Source: Ophiodon elongatus
Lineage: Eukaryota; Chordata; Actinopteri; Perciformes; Hexagrammidae
DNA: 64,000 bases
Direction: 5' to 3'
Assembly: GCA_016806645.1 (NCBI GenBank)
Contig: JACSYO010000185.1
Span: 80,001-144,000 of the forward strand
Position 1 is the stretch's first letter, and each line of letters begins with the position of its first letter. The notes under the pieces were generated by a model that worked only from the letters and a program-made list of their open reading frames with translations, searched no databases and was not told the DNA's origin. Positions 33,730-45,005 of the stretch are shown in pieces. The translations under genes and the position numbers were made by a program.

Positions 33730-36428
33730 GAGACAGCGTCTGCCAGGACTGTCTAGTCCTCTGAAGGTATTTACTGGAAAACCTTTACTTAAAGCAGACA
33801 TTTTGTCAATTGCACAGGGGAAAGCACAGGGGCCACTCAGCACACCGCGGTGGAACGCAGCCGTTATTATAGTCATGGGTGGCATCTGTGTGCGAATGGT
33901 AAAGATAGTACCAATAAAGCGAAGGTATACATACAAATTTAGAATCTTTAAAATGTGCATCTGGACCGCCATCAAAACAGACATGAAGAAGAGATAGACG
34001 ATCAAGCGATACATGAACCAGTTTTTTTTTTTCATTCAAGTCCATCCAGAACTTGACACGAGAAAACGTTGAGAAACCCTAAAATATTATCTTTTAGTCT
34101 GTTGCCCAATTAAAACACATGGCAAAAAACAAACAAAGAGAAGGCAACAACGGATAAGTGATAATAACTGTTAAATGTTCTTTACCGTGACGGTAATTGT
34201 TTGAAAAAATAAAAAACAAAATATTTTTTTCTAAGTCTTTATTCAAAACTGAGATGAAATCCCTCTGTTTATCAGCACATATTGTCAAACAGTAAATCTA
34301 GGAAAAGTTCTATAATGGACAACCTTCAATAGATTCATGACATGAACTGATCAAGAGAATCGATGCATTCACTCACCATCTTTGTCAGCTCTCCTGAATA
34401 TCTGTGGACAGAAAGCCAGACAGTGTAGTTAGTATCATTGGAGGTATCGGCAGTGAGCTGCTGCAGGAAGTACGAACAGGAAGAAAGTCGAATAGAAGAG
34501 CCAGAACAGGAGGGACGTCTTTTTTTAACGCTCCTTCTGTTCAAGCGTTTGGGAAAGTGACTTTCTAGTGACACAAGGCTGTTTATTTAGCAACTGCTAC
34601 GTAGCTGCTAAGGACCAAGTTAAAGCCTGGGAACACAGTGGGAGGGAGAGTGGTGGTGGGGGGGGGGGGTAACTGCACGTCTTTGTCAACGACTACCCAT
34701 AGTTTGCAACGCCTTTTGCTGACTCATCAGAGTGTGCAATCGGAAAAAAAAGGGCCAGAGACATAGGCTCATTCTAAATATACCTGCGGTCGGTTACCGG
34801 CTGGAAAGCATTCGTTAAGTCGTATGGTCGGCTTTTCCTGCAGCCGTGACACTGGCCAGGTACTCGTCAGAGGATTCGTTCCAGGGTGTGGACCTGCATG
34901 GGACCGTTGCAACCCAAAGAGCGAATCCTGCCTCTAGAACAGAGATCTACCAAAGGCATGTTCCCACGAGATCTGCTCTGCATGCCGTTGTTGACAGTTT
35001 TTACAGTTGGAGTCATCCATCCGCCCGAGCTCTCCGCCCCCCCCAGGTCTTCTGGATACGTACTCCAGTATTTTCCCGGGCATGCACTGAGGGTACAGTA
35101 CTAGGAAGTACAGGAATGCAGAATTGCCATAGATACGTGTTTTTGTGGTGGTTTAGCGATACTGACACTATCACATAGTTTAACTACCTATTGTTTAGGA
35201 CAGTAGCATAAGGCTTGAGTTTAAAAAAACAACAACTATAGTTTAGTCAGTTTTCATTGCTGAAAACAACATTACGTCAAGGTATCAACCACAAAGTAAA
35301 TTGAATAAATATCCTCAAAAATCTCTTTTAAAACTCTTAAATGTTTTGGTAGGGTAAATCATTTCTGAATGAAACTAAACTACTCCCTCATCTTCTTCCA
35401 GAAAACTGAAGCTCAGAGAAAGACAGAGCACCTATAACATCGTCCTGGTGTAGAAGCTCTGGAGGAATATTTAACGAAGGGAATAGAAAATCTTCAGATG
35501 ACTTTACCACCGACTCAACATCCTGTGTTTGGAGACAGAACCTGACGAGGTCTGTACGTTGATGGCGGAACACGGAGCAGAACATTTACATCACTTCAAC
35601 ACTGCAGCTGAAGCGACGGATCGTTAAACACAGAACATGTAGCACTTTGGTCGCGTTGGAGTAGAACAGAGCGACAGCAAAGAGAACGACTGCAAACAAA
35701 AACGTTTGGCCTTCCATTCGGTTCGTGTGCATCGCACACAGGAGCACACAGAGGGACGCGTCTCAAGCAGATAAAGTGCCGTGGCGTGTGATAAGACTTG
35801 TTAGGAGCCACAGGACCGAAAGCTTTATTGGTGCAGCAGCGGATAAAAAAATTATCATGTACACACGCACGCGCGCAGGCGATACAGAGCACCACATTGT
35901 ATCCATGTAGGACGACGTGTAGCTTCAGTGAACGCTCCTCTCCCTGTGGAATTGAAAGTGACAGGTGTGGTACTTTCATTTGTGTTCCAGAGTTTGATGT
36001 CAACTGTTCCTACTGAGATAAGCACAGCACGCCATGTTTTGAAGGGGGGGGGGGGGTACACACCTTTTAAAATGAGGAAAATAACATCCAAAAACATACA
36101 TTTAGGGGGTTTATTCCACTACTCATTTGTGCCTGTTGATTTCTCCTAAATTCATCAGAAGCTATAGCATTAGATATAATGCCTCATTTGCATATTTTAA
36201 CATAGTATTTCAGACAACTTGTTATACCACCCCCTCCAAAAAAAAAGATTGACTCAATGCGAGCAACCAACTGGAGAAGTTGTTTGGTGGTATTGATGAG
36301 TTGCTTTCTTACCCTATTCACCTGGAGTGTCTTGCAAAACGTATGTAATCTTACAATAAGTCTCTTTAAAGGTTATTTTCTCCCAAATTAGTTTTTTTTT
36401 CTCAGACCCAGAAATCTCCATTTTTAGT

Positions 36429-36496
<68 letters not shown>

Positions 36497-37400
36497 TCTA
36501 TAGTCTGACGGTTTTCACAGAGGGGGGTGGTTCTTATATCATTCATAGCCTGATTTATAGAACATTGTATTCCAAAATAAAACATGGCATGAATTGATTT
36601 TTTTAATAGATTTTGTTTTATGGCTGTTTCTGATTTACGGAGTGACACAAATATATTTGTATCAAGACATTTTTTCCAGTAAAAACATTTGACTCTAATA
36701 TGTGAGCAATTTTGAACCTGGCTTCATCCAATGCAAATGAGCACATATTTGATAAGACAATGCCTCATTTGCATATTTTAACATGCCTGTCACACAATAA
36801 AAGGATTGTCTCAATGTAAGTTATCGATTGGGTAGGGTTCATGGCAATATCTATTGGTTATTTTTTTGTTTTGTTTTACTCTACTGACCTGGGGTGTCTC
36901 CCCTCATCGTGTTAACACAGCACACAGACGGACCCATGAGAAGTGGGTTATGCTGCATGAGCGTGTTTTCAGAAGAATTCTGGATACTTCTATTTTTCTG
37001 TCACCAGCGGGCTGCTGCTGTAGCTGTAATTGTTCATGTGAAGGACACAACTGACAGCTTTAATAGGCGTCTTTCCAACCTCCAGTGGGTACTGGAGGAC
37101 TTTTTCTTTTTTTTCTTTTGGTGGGATATCTCTTAAACCGATCCCCATTATACAGCCACGACGTGGAAGTACACAGAATCCTCCCCACCACACACTTGAG
37201 AACAACAGAACCAGGAGCAGAGCCTGCAGGACTTCCCACGTGAGAAATGTATGAAACTGTCAGGAAAAAAATTAAAAGTATCTTTACACTTGACAAGTGT
37301 TTTACTGTTTAAACCTAACATTTATTACTTCAACTGAGATGATTGTTTCAGCTGTTTCTGAGCTTGGAAACCAATTATTTTGTATTACACACATGTAATA
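33730..37400. other. Gene-free stretch
   Basis: No coding exon is supportable. It contains poly-G runs near 34,660 and 36,047, a (CA)n microsatellite at 36,431-36,493, and two related AT-rich segments: cctcatttgcatattttaaca occurs near 36,182 and again near 36,763. That is likely an old repeat. Confidence 0.5.
36431..36493. repeat. (CA)n microsatellite
   Basis: Perfect CA run of about 31 units. Confidence 0.97.
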
Positions 37401-37725
37401 GTCCGGAGCTCCTTTTCCTGACACCTTTTATTGATTGAGAAGCTATAAGCGCGTTAAGGTGCATTCAGGCTCTGAACAGGCCAACGCGGGGAGAAAAAGA
37501 AGAAAGAAAAAAAAAAGGAAATCGTTAACTGCTGAGGGGACTCATGGCCTTCCAAATGACAAGCTCTGCATTGTTCCTTCTCTCCGGCTGCACCCTAGGG
37601 TGCACTCAAGTCTTGAAGGGAAAAAAAACACAGCCAACTTTGGAGCTGCTGGAGACAGGCGAGCTCGGAGAGGAGGGGAAACGTCGCGCGGTGAGGAGGC
37701 GGTGTGCGCGCAGGCGTGTGTGTGT

Positions 37726-37727
<2 letters not shown>

Positions 37728-37782
<55 letters not shown>
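37728..37782. repeat. (GA)n microsatellite
   Basis: Perfect GA run of about 27 units within a purine-rich stretch (37,490-38,000). The RERERE and SLSLSL ORFs across it are artefacts of the repeat. Confidence 0.95.
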
Positions 37783-37784
<2 letters not shown>

Positions 37785-37999
37785 GAAGAGAGGAACAGAA
37801 AACAAGAAAGAAAAACAGCAGACAGAGGGGAGGGAGATTGTTGCATCCATCTCCTAACCTTATTAAGAATGGATGCTTATTTGGCCTGCAGAGGAGGAGA
37901 GGAGGAGAGAAGAAAGATGAGAAGCACGAGGAGGAAAGGAGGGAAGGGAGGGAGGGATGAAAGGACTTTAAAGAATAGAATGGAAGGTGCATCGGGGGT

Positions 38000-38674
38000 T
38001 AAGATGAAGGAGAAGACGGGAGCAGGAAGCGATGATAAAACAAGCAAGCCAGGGGAGGGTCTAATGAGCAGAATGCTGCCTGGAGGCGCTCGCGCGCGCG
38101 CACACGCGCGCTCACCCGCAGCGATCCCTCAATCCCTTGGGTGTGGACTTCTTCGCCGCGATAATAATGCTGGGGTCAATAATATTGGAAAAGTCATTTA
38201 AATTGCAAAGTTCAAGTTCAGTGCAGAACGTGCGCCGGGGGAGAGCGTGGCAGGAGGCGCGGCCTCGCGCTGGAAGCGCATCGACCTGAACCAGTGGGAG
38301 TTGAATGGACGACCGTCCCGCTGAGGGGCGTCAGGCACAACGCGACGGAGAGGGAAGCGACCCCGCGAGGAACACACCAACCGGCTCCGTGCGGAGCGGG
38401 AGGCGAACGCAATAAGGTTTCCACGCGAACCAAAGCGCAGCTTGTTGTGTTTGAGCGGTGCCTAAAGTGGAAATTCAACTTTTTTTTGGCATTCCCTGCC
38501 TGTGATCCAAACTTCACAGATATGTATCAAACAAACCTGACCAGCTGTTCCGCGGGTTACGCGTCAGAAACGGGTCAAAGAGCCACTTTGGGGTCCTGAC
38601 TCAAAGCGTAAGAAGCTCTGCTGTACTGCATCTGCCTCAGGGAGGGCGCATCAGAAGCAATCTAGGCTACCCCC

Positions 38675-38713
<39 letters not shown>

Positions 38714-39650
38714 CCATCCATCAACCCCTACACGCTCACACAGACTCCATTTACTAGGGTACTGGGATGCATTGGCCCTCTGGCCTCGATCATAATTAGT
38801 TTCCTGCGTGCAGCCCTTCTTTGTCATCTATTTGGGTCGTGGTCAGGGTCTGCTGGAAGTGGACTACTTCTGGTTTTCTTATACCCCGCTGAAGCATTAA
38901 GAGCACCATCAGCTGATCGTCTCCGCGGGGAGAGGATTTAGTGGGGCGGTGGTGGAAAAAAATAACCCCAATAGTATTGATGAGGTGACCCAAATCGACA
39001 CGCGGGCGTTGCGTAATTTGCCGCTTCCAAAAGAGACAGGCGGCACCTCTGGACAGGTTTATGTACAATAGATCGGGGTTCGGTAGCAACGGGATCAATA
39101 AAAGACGTTTTCATTAATAATTAAAGTGTTGTGATAAAACAGACTCACTAATGCTGCTTCTTTTTAAATGTATTTTTTACTCTGGGTGCGCTGAGCGGCG
39201 AGGTGTGGTGGCGCGCGTCGGACTTTCTTCACAGTAAACCGTCACCAAAAGTAGCGCTGCGCTGCACCGACCTGCATGTGTGAGCACTTCTGTGTCTGTG
39301 TCGGGACGGAGGGCTCAATCTGAGCTGAAGGGCGGATTGGTCAACGAACGAATGGACGGAACATTGTTGTTTTTTGGGGGGACCGGGCAACAAGAAGACC
39401 TCCCGCGGCGATCACCATGCGGCGTCCGATCACCAGCCACCACTGGCTCGATCGCCGACAAAGACGTGCCTCCCAGAGTGCTAATTAATAAGCGGGCAAA
39501 TGCACCCTCCCGCCCCGCTAACAAAGTGGCGCCGCAAGCCTCGACAGTACAGTGCGACACGGTTCCCGTGCGTAAAGTGCGCACCGCTGGCTGGACGCGT
39601 CTTCACCCCTCTGCAGCACCACCCTCCAATCCCAACCCTCCCATCTCAAC
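38000..39650. other. CpG-rich stretch without a recognisable gene
   Basis: CpG density is clearly raised at 38,080-38,420 and 39,180-39,600. It includes an alternating purine-pyrimidine (CG/CA) tract at 38,090-38,115 that could form Z-DNA. A (CA)n run lies at about 38,677-38,712. This is promoter-like composition and lies downstream of the candidate first exon at 39.7-40.0 kb, so it may be its intron 1 or a CpG island shore. Confidence 0.45.
38677..38712. repeat. (CA)n microsatellite
   Basis: CA run of about 18 units after a short C run. Confidence 0.95.
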
Positions 39651-39725
39651 CCTCCCATCCTAACCCTCCCATCCTAACCCCGGTCGGGCTGACCGTAGCC
39701 CCCGGAGCCTCTCGATACTCACATC

Positions 39726-40028
39726 CAAAATAACGGAGATGCCTCTCCGCGGCTCCGGGGCGAAGAACTGCTCCTGAGCCACGGCCACATCCTTCTTGCT
39801 GGAAGTGTACTCCCAGCTGGAGATGTTCTTGTTGTCGCTCATTTTGGTGTCGATTCCACCGGGCTGGGCGCCGCTGTTTCCGGACTGCGCTGCCGTCGCG
39901 GACTCGCTGTCTTGACCAGCTACGGGTATCGGCTGCTCGCGGCTTTCCTGGGCTCGGAGTTGGGCTTGTTCTTTGTTCAGCAGTTTGTGGACTCCGTCCC
40001 TACAGTAGCGCGCTGCCTGCTCACACAT
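39726..40028 (-). CDS. Candidate first coding exon of an unidentified gene
   Basis: On the minus strand an open frame runs from an ATG at 40,028, with a second in-frame ATG near 39,842 (context ACCAAAATGA), to a strong splice donor. There the frame reads RRGISVILD and the DNA reads TTGGAT then GTGAGT, near 39,724. The region is CpG-rich, as expected for a housekeeping first exon. The peptide from the second ATG starts MSDNKNISSWEYTSSKK; I do not recognise the family. The upstream part is Gln/Ala/Ser-rich and could be 5' UTR. I could not find a convincing second exon, so the gene may continue outside the window or the call may be wrong. Confidence 0.4.
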
Positions 40029-40539
40029 CCTTTTGCCGCGGAGCGCTCATGCTGCGCTCTATGGGGGAGAGAGAGAGAAGCCCCCACCCCCCTACCAGCG
40101 CCCCTGTTACATCACAGCACCCACCCCCAAAACACACCCACCCATCCTGCATTACCTCCAATATTATCACTCTAACGAGAAATGGTCATTATATTCTTAT
40201 GGCGACTGATGCTTTTTAAGGTTTGGAGAATTTATAGAGACTTTGATGTACTTACTGGTATTTACTGTATCTCATGTTGAATATTATTTTACATTTTTAC
40301 GGGGGGGGGGCAATGTATGTTTTGAGTGAATACCCTTTGCCCCTCTAAAATGTAAAAATATAGGATTTTCTGTGTGGTTCTTATCACTCTTCAGTCTGGA
40401 TGTCGTGAGCAGTCAGGTGACATCCATCCATGTTGCATTTAAACTAGAGACCTTAGTTTGTCACAATAGGAGGATCAGAGGATTTTACTCTTTGAGTAAG
40501 AGGAGTGCCTCTTGAACTGTCAGTCCAGCTCCTCATTAG

Positions 40540-40574
40540 GGGTGTGTGTGTGCGCGTGTGTGTGTGTGTGTGTG
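40540..40574. repeat. (GT)n microsatellite, insertion site of the Gypsy element
   Basis: GT run that ends exactly where the 5' LTR (TGTAGC) begins. A (GT)n run also follows the 3' LTR at 53,142, consistent with insertion into one GT tract. Confidence 0.85.
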
Positions 40575-40733
40575 TGTAGCGGAGTTAATGATTCCACTTG
40601 CCATCAATGGCCATTATTTGCAATCACTACTGTTATTACTAATCCATATCATTTATATATTATTTCCTGTTATTTTTATCTGTCATTTACAATGTATTAT
40701 TATTAGTTTCCCACTGAGACTAGCGTGTTGGGT
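40575..40733 (+). repeat. 5' LTR fragment of the Gypsy element
   Basis: Matches the first 159 bp of the 3' LTR from TGTAGCGGAG to gtgttgggt. At 40,734 it switches without spacer into pol coding sequence (VLVWKKNGDLRLCTDF). The rest of the LTR, PBS, gag and protease have been removed by one internal deletion, or template switching produced the join. Confidence 0.9.
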
Positions 40734-41404
40734 TGTTCTTGTCTGGAAGAAGAATGGCGATCTGCGGCTTTGCACAGACTTTCGTTGGCTGAACTCACGC
40801 ACTGTGAAAGATGCACATCCCTTGCCGCACCAGGCCGATGCTTTGGCTGCTCTTGGAGGGAACGCTTTCTTCTCAACCATGGACTTGACTTCTGGATACT
40901 ACAATGTGGAGGTCCATGAGGAGGATAAGAAGTTCACCGCGTTCACGTCTCCTTTTGGACTGTACGAGTACAACAGGCTTCCACAGGGACTGTGCAACAG
41001 CCCAGCCACGTTCATGAGGATGATGATGACTATCTTCGGTGATCAAAACTTCTTAAGCCTCTTGTGTTACCTGGATGACATCCTTGTCTTTGCCCCCAAC
41101 GAACAGTTAGCTCTGCAGAGGCTGGACATGGTGTTTGAGAAGCTGAAGGTGCACAACCTGAAGCTAGCTCCAAAGAAGTGCCACTTCCTGCGGCCGTCTG
41201 TGAAGTTCCTGGGGCATATTGTGAGTAAGGAAGGCATCTCCACTGATCAAGAGAAGGTCAAGGCCATTGTTGATCTGGGTGAGAAGGATTTGATGGATGA
41301 GAGCACCAACATTCCCTCTCCAACCAAGATAAGATCGTTCTTTGGAATGGTCGGTTTTTACCAGCAGTTCTTTGAAGGATACTCGAGTATCAGCAAGCCT
41401 CTCT
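40734..41404 (+). pseudogene. pol: Gypsy reverse transcriptase (N-terminal part of pol)
   Basis: Codes for the RT palm and fingers: LRLCTDFRWLN, MDLTSGYYN, RLPQGLCNSPATF and the catalytic YLDD at 41,068-41,079, then FLGHIVSKEGI and the FGMVGFYQQF thumb region. RT copies element RNA into DNA in cytoplasmic particles. The frame has no stop to SKPLF, where the LINE tail begins. The ORF start codon at 40,546 is accidental and lies before and within the LTR. A plausible imperfect target-site duplication is AAGCCTC (41,395-41,401) versus AAGACCTC (49,599-49,606). Confidence 0.9.
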
Positions 41405-41435
41405 TCCATCCATCCATCCATCCATTATCCTCCGC

Positions 41436-43616
41436 TTATCCGGGGTCGGGTCGCGGTGGCAGCAGGCCTAGCAGGCCGACCCAGGCTCCCCTCTCACCCG
41501 CAACACGTTCCAGCCCGTTCTGGGGGATCCCGAGGCGTTCCCAGGCCAGCTGGGAGATATAATCCCTCCAGCGTGTCCTGGGTCTTCCCCGGGGCCTCCT
41601 GCCAGTTGGGCGTGCCTGGAAAACCTCTAACGGGAGGCGTCCAGGAGGCATCCTGATCAGATGCTCGAACCACCTCAGCTGACTCCTTTCGATACGAAGG
41701 AGTAGCGCCTCAACTCCAAGTTCCCTCCGGATGTCCGAGCTCCTTACCCTATCTCTAAGGCTGAGCCCGGCCCCCCTACGGAGAAAACTCATTCCGGCCG
41801 CTTGTATCCGAGACCTCGTTCTTTCGGTCACGACCCAGAGTTCGTGACCATAGGTGAGGGTCGGAACGTAGACCGCCCGGTAAATTGAGAGCTTTGCCTT
41901 CCAGCTCAGCTCCCTCTTCACCAAGACGGTCCGGTGCAGCGCCTGTTTTACTGCTGCAGCCGCACCGATCCGCCGGTCGATCTCCCGCTCCATCTTACCC
42001 TCACTCGTGAACAAGACCCCAAGATACTTGAACTCCTTCGCTTGCGGCAGGCACTGCGTCCCCACCCAGAGGGAGCAATCCACCGGTTTCCGGCAGAGCA
42101 CCATGGCCTCGGATTTGGATGTGCTTACCCTCATCCCCCCCGCGTCACACTCGGCTGCAAATCGCCCCAGTGAATGCTGGAGGTCATGGTCCGAAGAGGC
42201 TAACAGGACCACATCATCTGCGAACAGCAGAGAGGCGATCCCGAGACCCCCAAACCCGACGTTCTCCTCCCCCCGGCTACGCCTAGATATCCTGTCCATG
42301 AGAGTCACGAACAGGACCGGTGATAAAGGGCAGCCCTGGCGGAGGCCAACACCCACCGGGAACGCGTCTGACTTATTGCCGAGAATACGAACACAGCTCC
42401 TACTGCAGTCGTACAGAGATCGGATGGCCCGTTGTAACGGGTCCGCCACCCCATACTCCCGCAGCACCCCCCACAAAAACCCCCGAGGGACCCGGTCGAA
42501 GGCCTTCTCCAAGTCCACAAAACACATGTAGACTGGTTGGGCAAACTCCCAGAGCCCCTCCAGTAGTCTTGCGAGGGTAAAGAGCTGGTCCACTGTTCCA
42601 CGACCGGGACGGAGTCCGCACTGCTCCTCTTGAATCCGAGGTTCGACAATCGGTCGGAGCCTCCTTTCCAGCACCCTGGCATACACTTTCCCCGGGAGGC
42701 TGAGTAGTGTGATACCCCGATAATTCGAGCACACTCTCCGGTCCCCCTTTTTGAAAATGGGAACCACCACCCGAGGCTGCCAGTCCATGGGCACTGTTCC
42801 CGACCCCCATGCGACATTGAAAAGGCGTGTCAGCCAAGACAGCCCAACAACGTCCAGCGCCTTCAGCATCTCGGGGCGAATCTCATCCACCCCCGGCGCC
42901 TTGCCACCAAGGAGCTTATTGACTACCTTAGTGGCCTCTGCCAAGGATATGGATGCGACCCCCCCCAAGTCGTCAGGCGCTGCCTCCTCTCTAGAGGACA
43001 TGTTGGCCGGGTTTAGGAGTTCCTCAAAGTGCTCTTTCCCCCGCCCGACGATGTCCCCTGTCCGGGTCAGCAGTCCCCCCCCCGTGCTGAGCACAGCCTG
43101 GGGTAAGCCCTGCTTTCCCTTCCTGAGCCGTCGGATGGTTTGCCAGAACTTCCTTGAGGCCAACGGAAAGTCCTTCTCCATGGCCTCCCCGAACTCCTCC
43201 CATGCCCGAGTTTTAGCGTCCGCGACCACCGCAGCTGCAGCCCTTTTGGCCTGCCGGTACCTCTCCGCTGTTTCAGGAGACCCCCGAGCCAACCAGGCCC
43301 GAAAGGCCTCCTTCTTCAGTTTGACGGCTTCCCTCACCCCCGGTGTCCACCACCGGGTTCTCGAGTTACCGCCACGACAGGCACCGGTGACCTTCCGACC
43401 ACAGCTCCTAGCGGCCGCGTCCACAATAGAGGCTTTGAACATGGTCCACTCGGATTCCATGTCCCCAGCCTCCTTGGGATGTGTGAGAAGTTCTTCCGGA
43501 GGTGGGAGTTGAAGACCTCCCGGACAGGATCCTCCGCCAGACGTTCCCAGTTCACCCTCACTACACGTTTGGGCTTGCCGGGTCTCTCCAGCCGATTCCC
43601 CTGCCATCTGATCCAA
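41436..43616 (-). pseudogene. RTE-like LINE reverse transcriptase
   Basis: A 726-codon open frame covers the linker and complete RT: GGKAPGVDEIRPEML, NYRGITLLSLPGKVYARVL, EEQCGLRPGRGTVDQLF, CFVDLEKAFDRVPR, GLRQGCPLSP, catalytic FADD and the C-terminal LRWFEHLIRMPPGRLP block. The frame overlaps the endonuclease frame (43,334-43,876) by a frameshift near 43,400-43,600. The RT itself has no stop, so the copy is relatively young, but without a continuous endonuclease it cannot act alone. Confidence 0.88.
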
Positions 43617-44613
43617 CTCACCACCAGGTGGTGATCAGTTGACAGCTCTGCTCCTCTCTTCACCCGAGTGTCCAAGACATAAGGCCGCAGATCAGATGAA
43701 ACGATTACAAAGTCGATCATTGATCTACGGCCTAAGGTGTTCTGGCACCAGGTACACTTATGAGCCACCCTATGTTCGAACATGGTGTTCGTTATGGACA
43801 AACCGTGGCTAGCACAGAAGTCCAACAGCGAGACACCACTCGGGTTCAGATCAGGCAAGCCGTTCCTCCCAATCACCCCCGCCAGGTTTCTCTGTCGTTG
43901 CCCACGTGAGCGTTGAAGTCTCCCAGGAGAACTATGGAGTCAGCAGGAGGCGCCCTTTCCAGGACCCCTCCCACCGACTCCAAGAAGGCCGGATACTCTG
44001 AACTGCTGTTGGGTGCATAGGCACAAACAACAGTCAGAGCCTTACTCCCCGCAACCCGCAGGCGCAGGGAGACGACCCTCTCGCTCCCCGGGTAGAACTC
44101 CAACACGGCGGCGCTCAGCCGGGGGCTCGTGAGTATCCCTACTCCCGCCCGGCGCCTCTCACCCTGGGCAACTCCAGAAAAGGACAAAGTCCAACCTTTC
44201 TCCAGGAGCTTGGTTCCAGAGCCAGTGCTGTGCGTGGAGGTGAGGCCAACTATATCTCGCTGGTACCGCTCCACCTCCCGCACCAGCTCCGGCTCTTTCC
44301 CCGCTAGCGAGGTGACGTTCCACGTCCCTAGAGCTAGTCTATGCCGCCGGCGATCAGCTCGCCCAGGCCCCCTGCCCGGCCTGCCGCCCGGTCCACATAG
44401 CACCCGACCCCGATGCTTATCCCTGCGGGTGGTGGGTCCACAAGGTGGCTGCTCCATGATGTTTCTTCGGGCTGAGCCCGACCGGGCCCCATGGGCGAAG
44501 GCCCGGCCACCAGACGCTCGCCTACGAGCTCCCCTCCTGGGTCTGGCTCCGGGAGGGTGCCCCGGTTTCCCTGGTCCGGGCGAGGTGGCCTTAGTCCGTG
44601 TGCTGCTATTCAT
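43334..44613 (-). pseudogene. RTE-like LINE endonuclease region (frameshifted)
   Basis: Frame one (43,873-44,613) contains LALGTWNVTSL, VGILTSPRL, VVCAYAPNSSSEYPAFL and VLLGDFNAHVG. Frame two (43,334-43,876) continues with LLDFCASHGLSITNTMF, TW, IDFVIVS and the STDHHLVVS motif. These are the metal-binding and catalytic blocks of an APE-type endonuclease, which nicks target DNA to prime reverse transcription. A frameshift near 43,875 interrupts the domain, so the copy is inactive. Confidence 0.85.
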
Positions 44614-45005
44614 CGGGGTTTTTGAACCGCTCTTAGTCTGGACTCTCCCCTGCGACCTGTTTGTCTTGGGAGACCCTACCAGGGGCTGATGCCCCGGACA
44701 ACATGGCTCCCAGGATCACTGAGCCACTCAAACTCCTCCACCACGTTAAGGTAGCGATTCACGGAGGATTCCCTTCAATTTATTTTCAATTTATTTTTGT
44801 ATAGCCCAAAATCACAAATTACAAATTTGCCTCAGAGGGCTTTACAATCTGTACACACTGACATCCTCTGTCCCAGAACCTCTCATCGACTCAGGAAAAA
44901 CTCCCCCAAAAAACCCTATCAACAGGGAGAAAAATGGAAAAAACCTTCAGGAGAGCAGCAGAGGAGGATCCCTCTCCCAGGATGGACAGAGTACGAAAAT
45001 AGATG

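Larger units (their letters stand above)
41404..44773 (-). mobile_element. RTE/Rex3-like LINE, nested in the Gypsy pol
   Basis: On the minus strand this is a near-full-length non-LTR retrotransposon: an endonuclease-RT ORF in three frames, then a short 3' end closing in GATG-type tandem repeats (plus strand ccatccatccatccat at 41,407-41,424). Tandem GATG tails and a single EN-RT ORF are known for fish Rex3, an RTE-clade family; I base the family name on that and on RT similarity from memory. Its 5' end touches the 3' tail of the L2-like element at about 44,773. Confidence 0.75.

Noticed and set aside
34335..34430. Possible terminal exon on the minus strand (acceptor CTGTCCACAG, then a short frame ending in TGA)
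   Set aside because: Only about 20 codons, no recognisable protein, and such acceptor-plus-short-frame combinations are common by chance.
35388..35585. Minus-strand 65-codon ORF (FRHQRTDLVRFCLQTQDVES...)
   Set aside because: No family recognised, no convincing splice sites and no CpG or repeat context to support it.
37542..38201. RERERE and SLSLSL ORFs around the GA run
   Set aside because: Artefacts of the (GA)n microsatellite; no splice signals or family similarity.
41934..44689. Plus-strand ORFs opposite the RTE-like LINE (up to 253 codons)
   Set aside because: Antisense shadows of the GC-rich RT and endonuclease coding strand.
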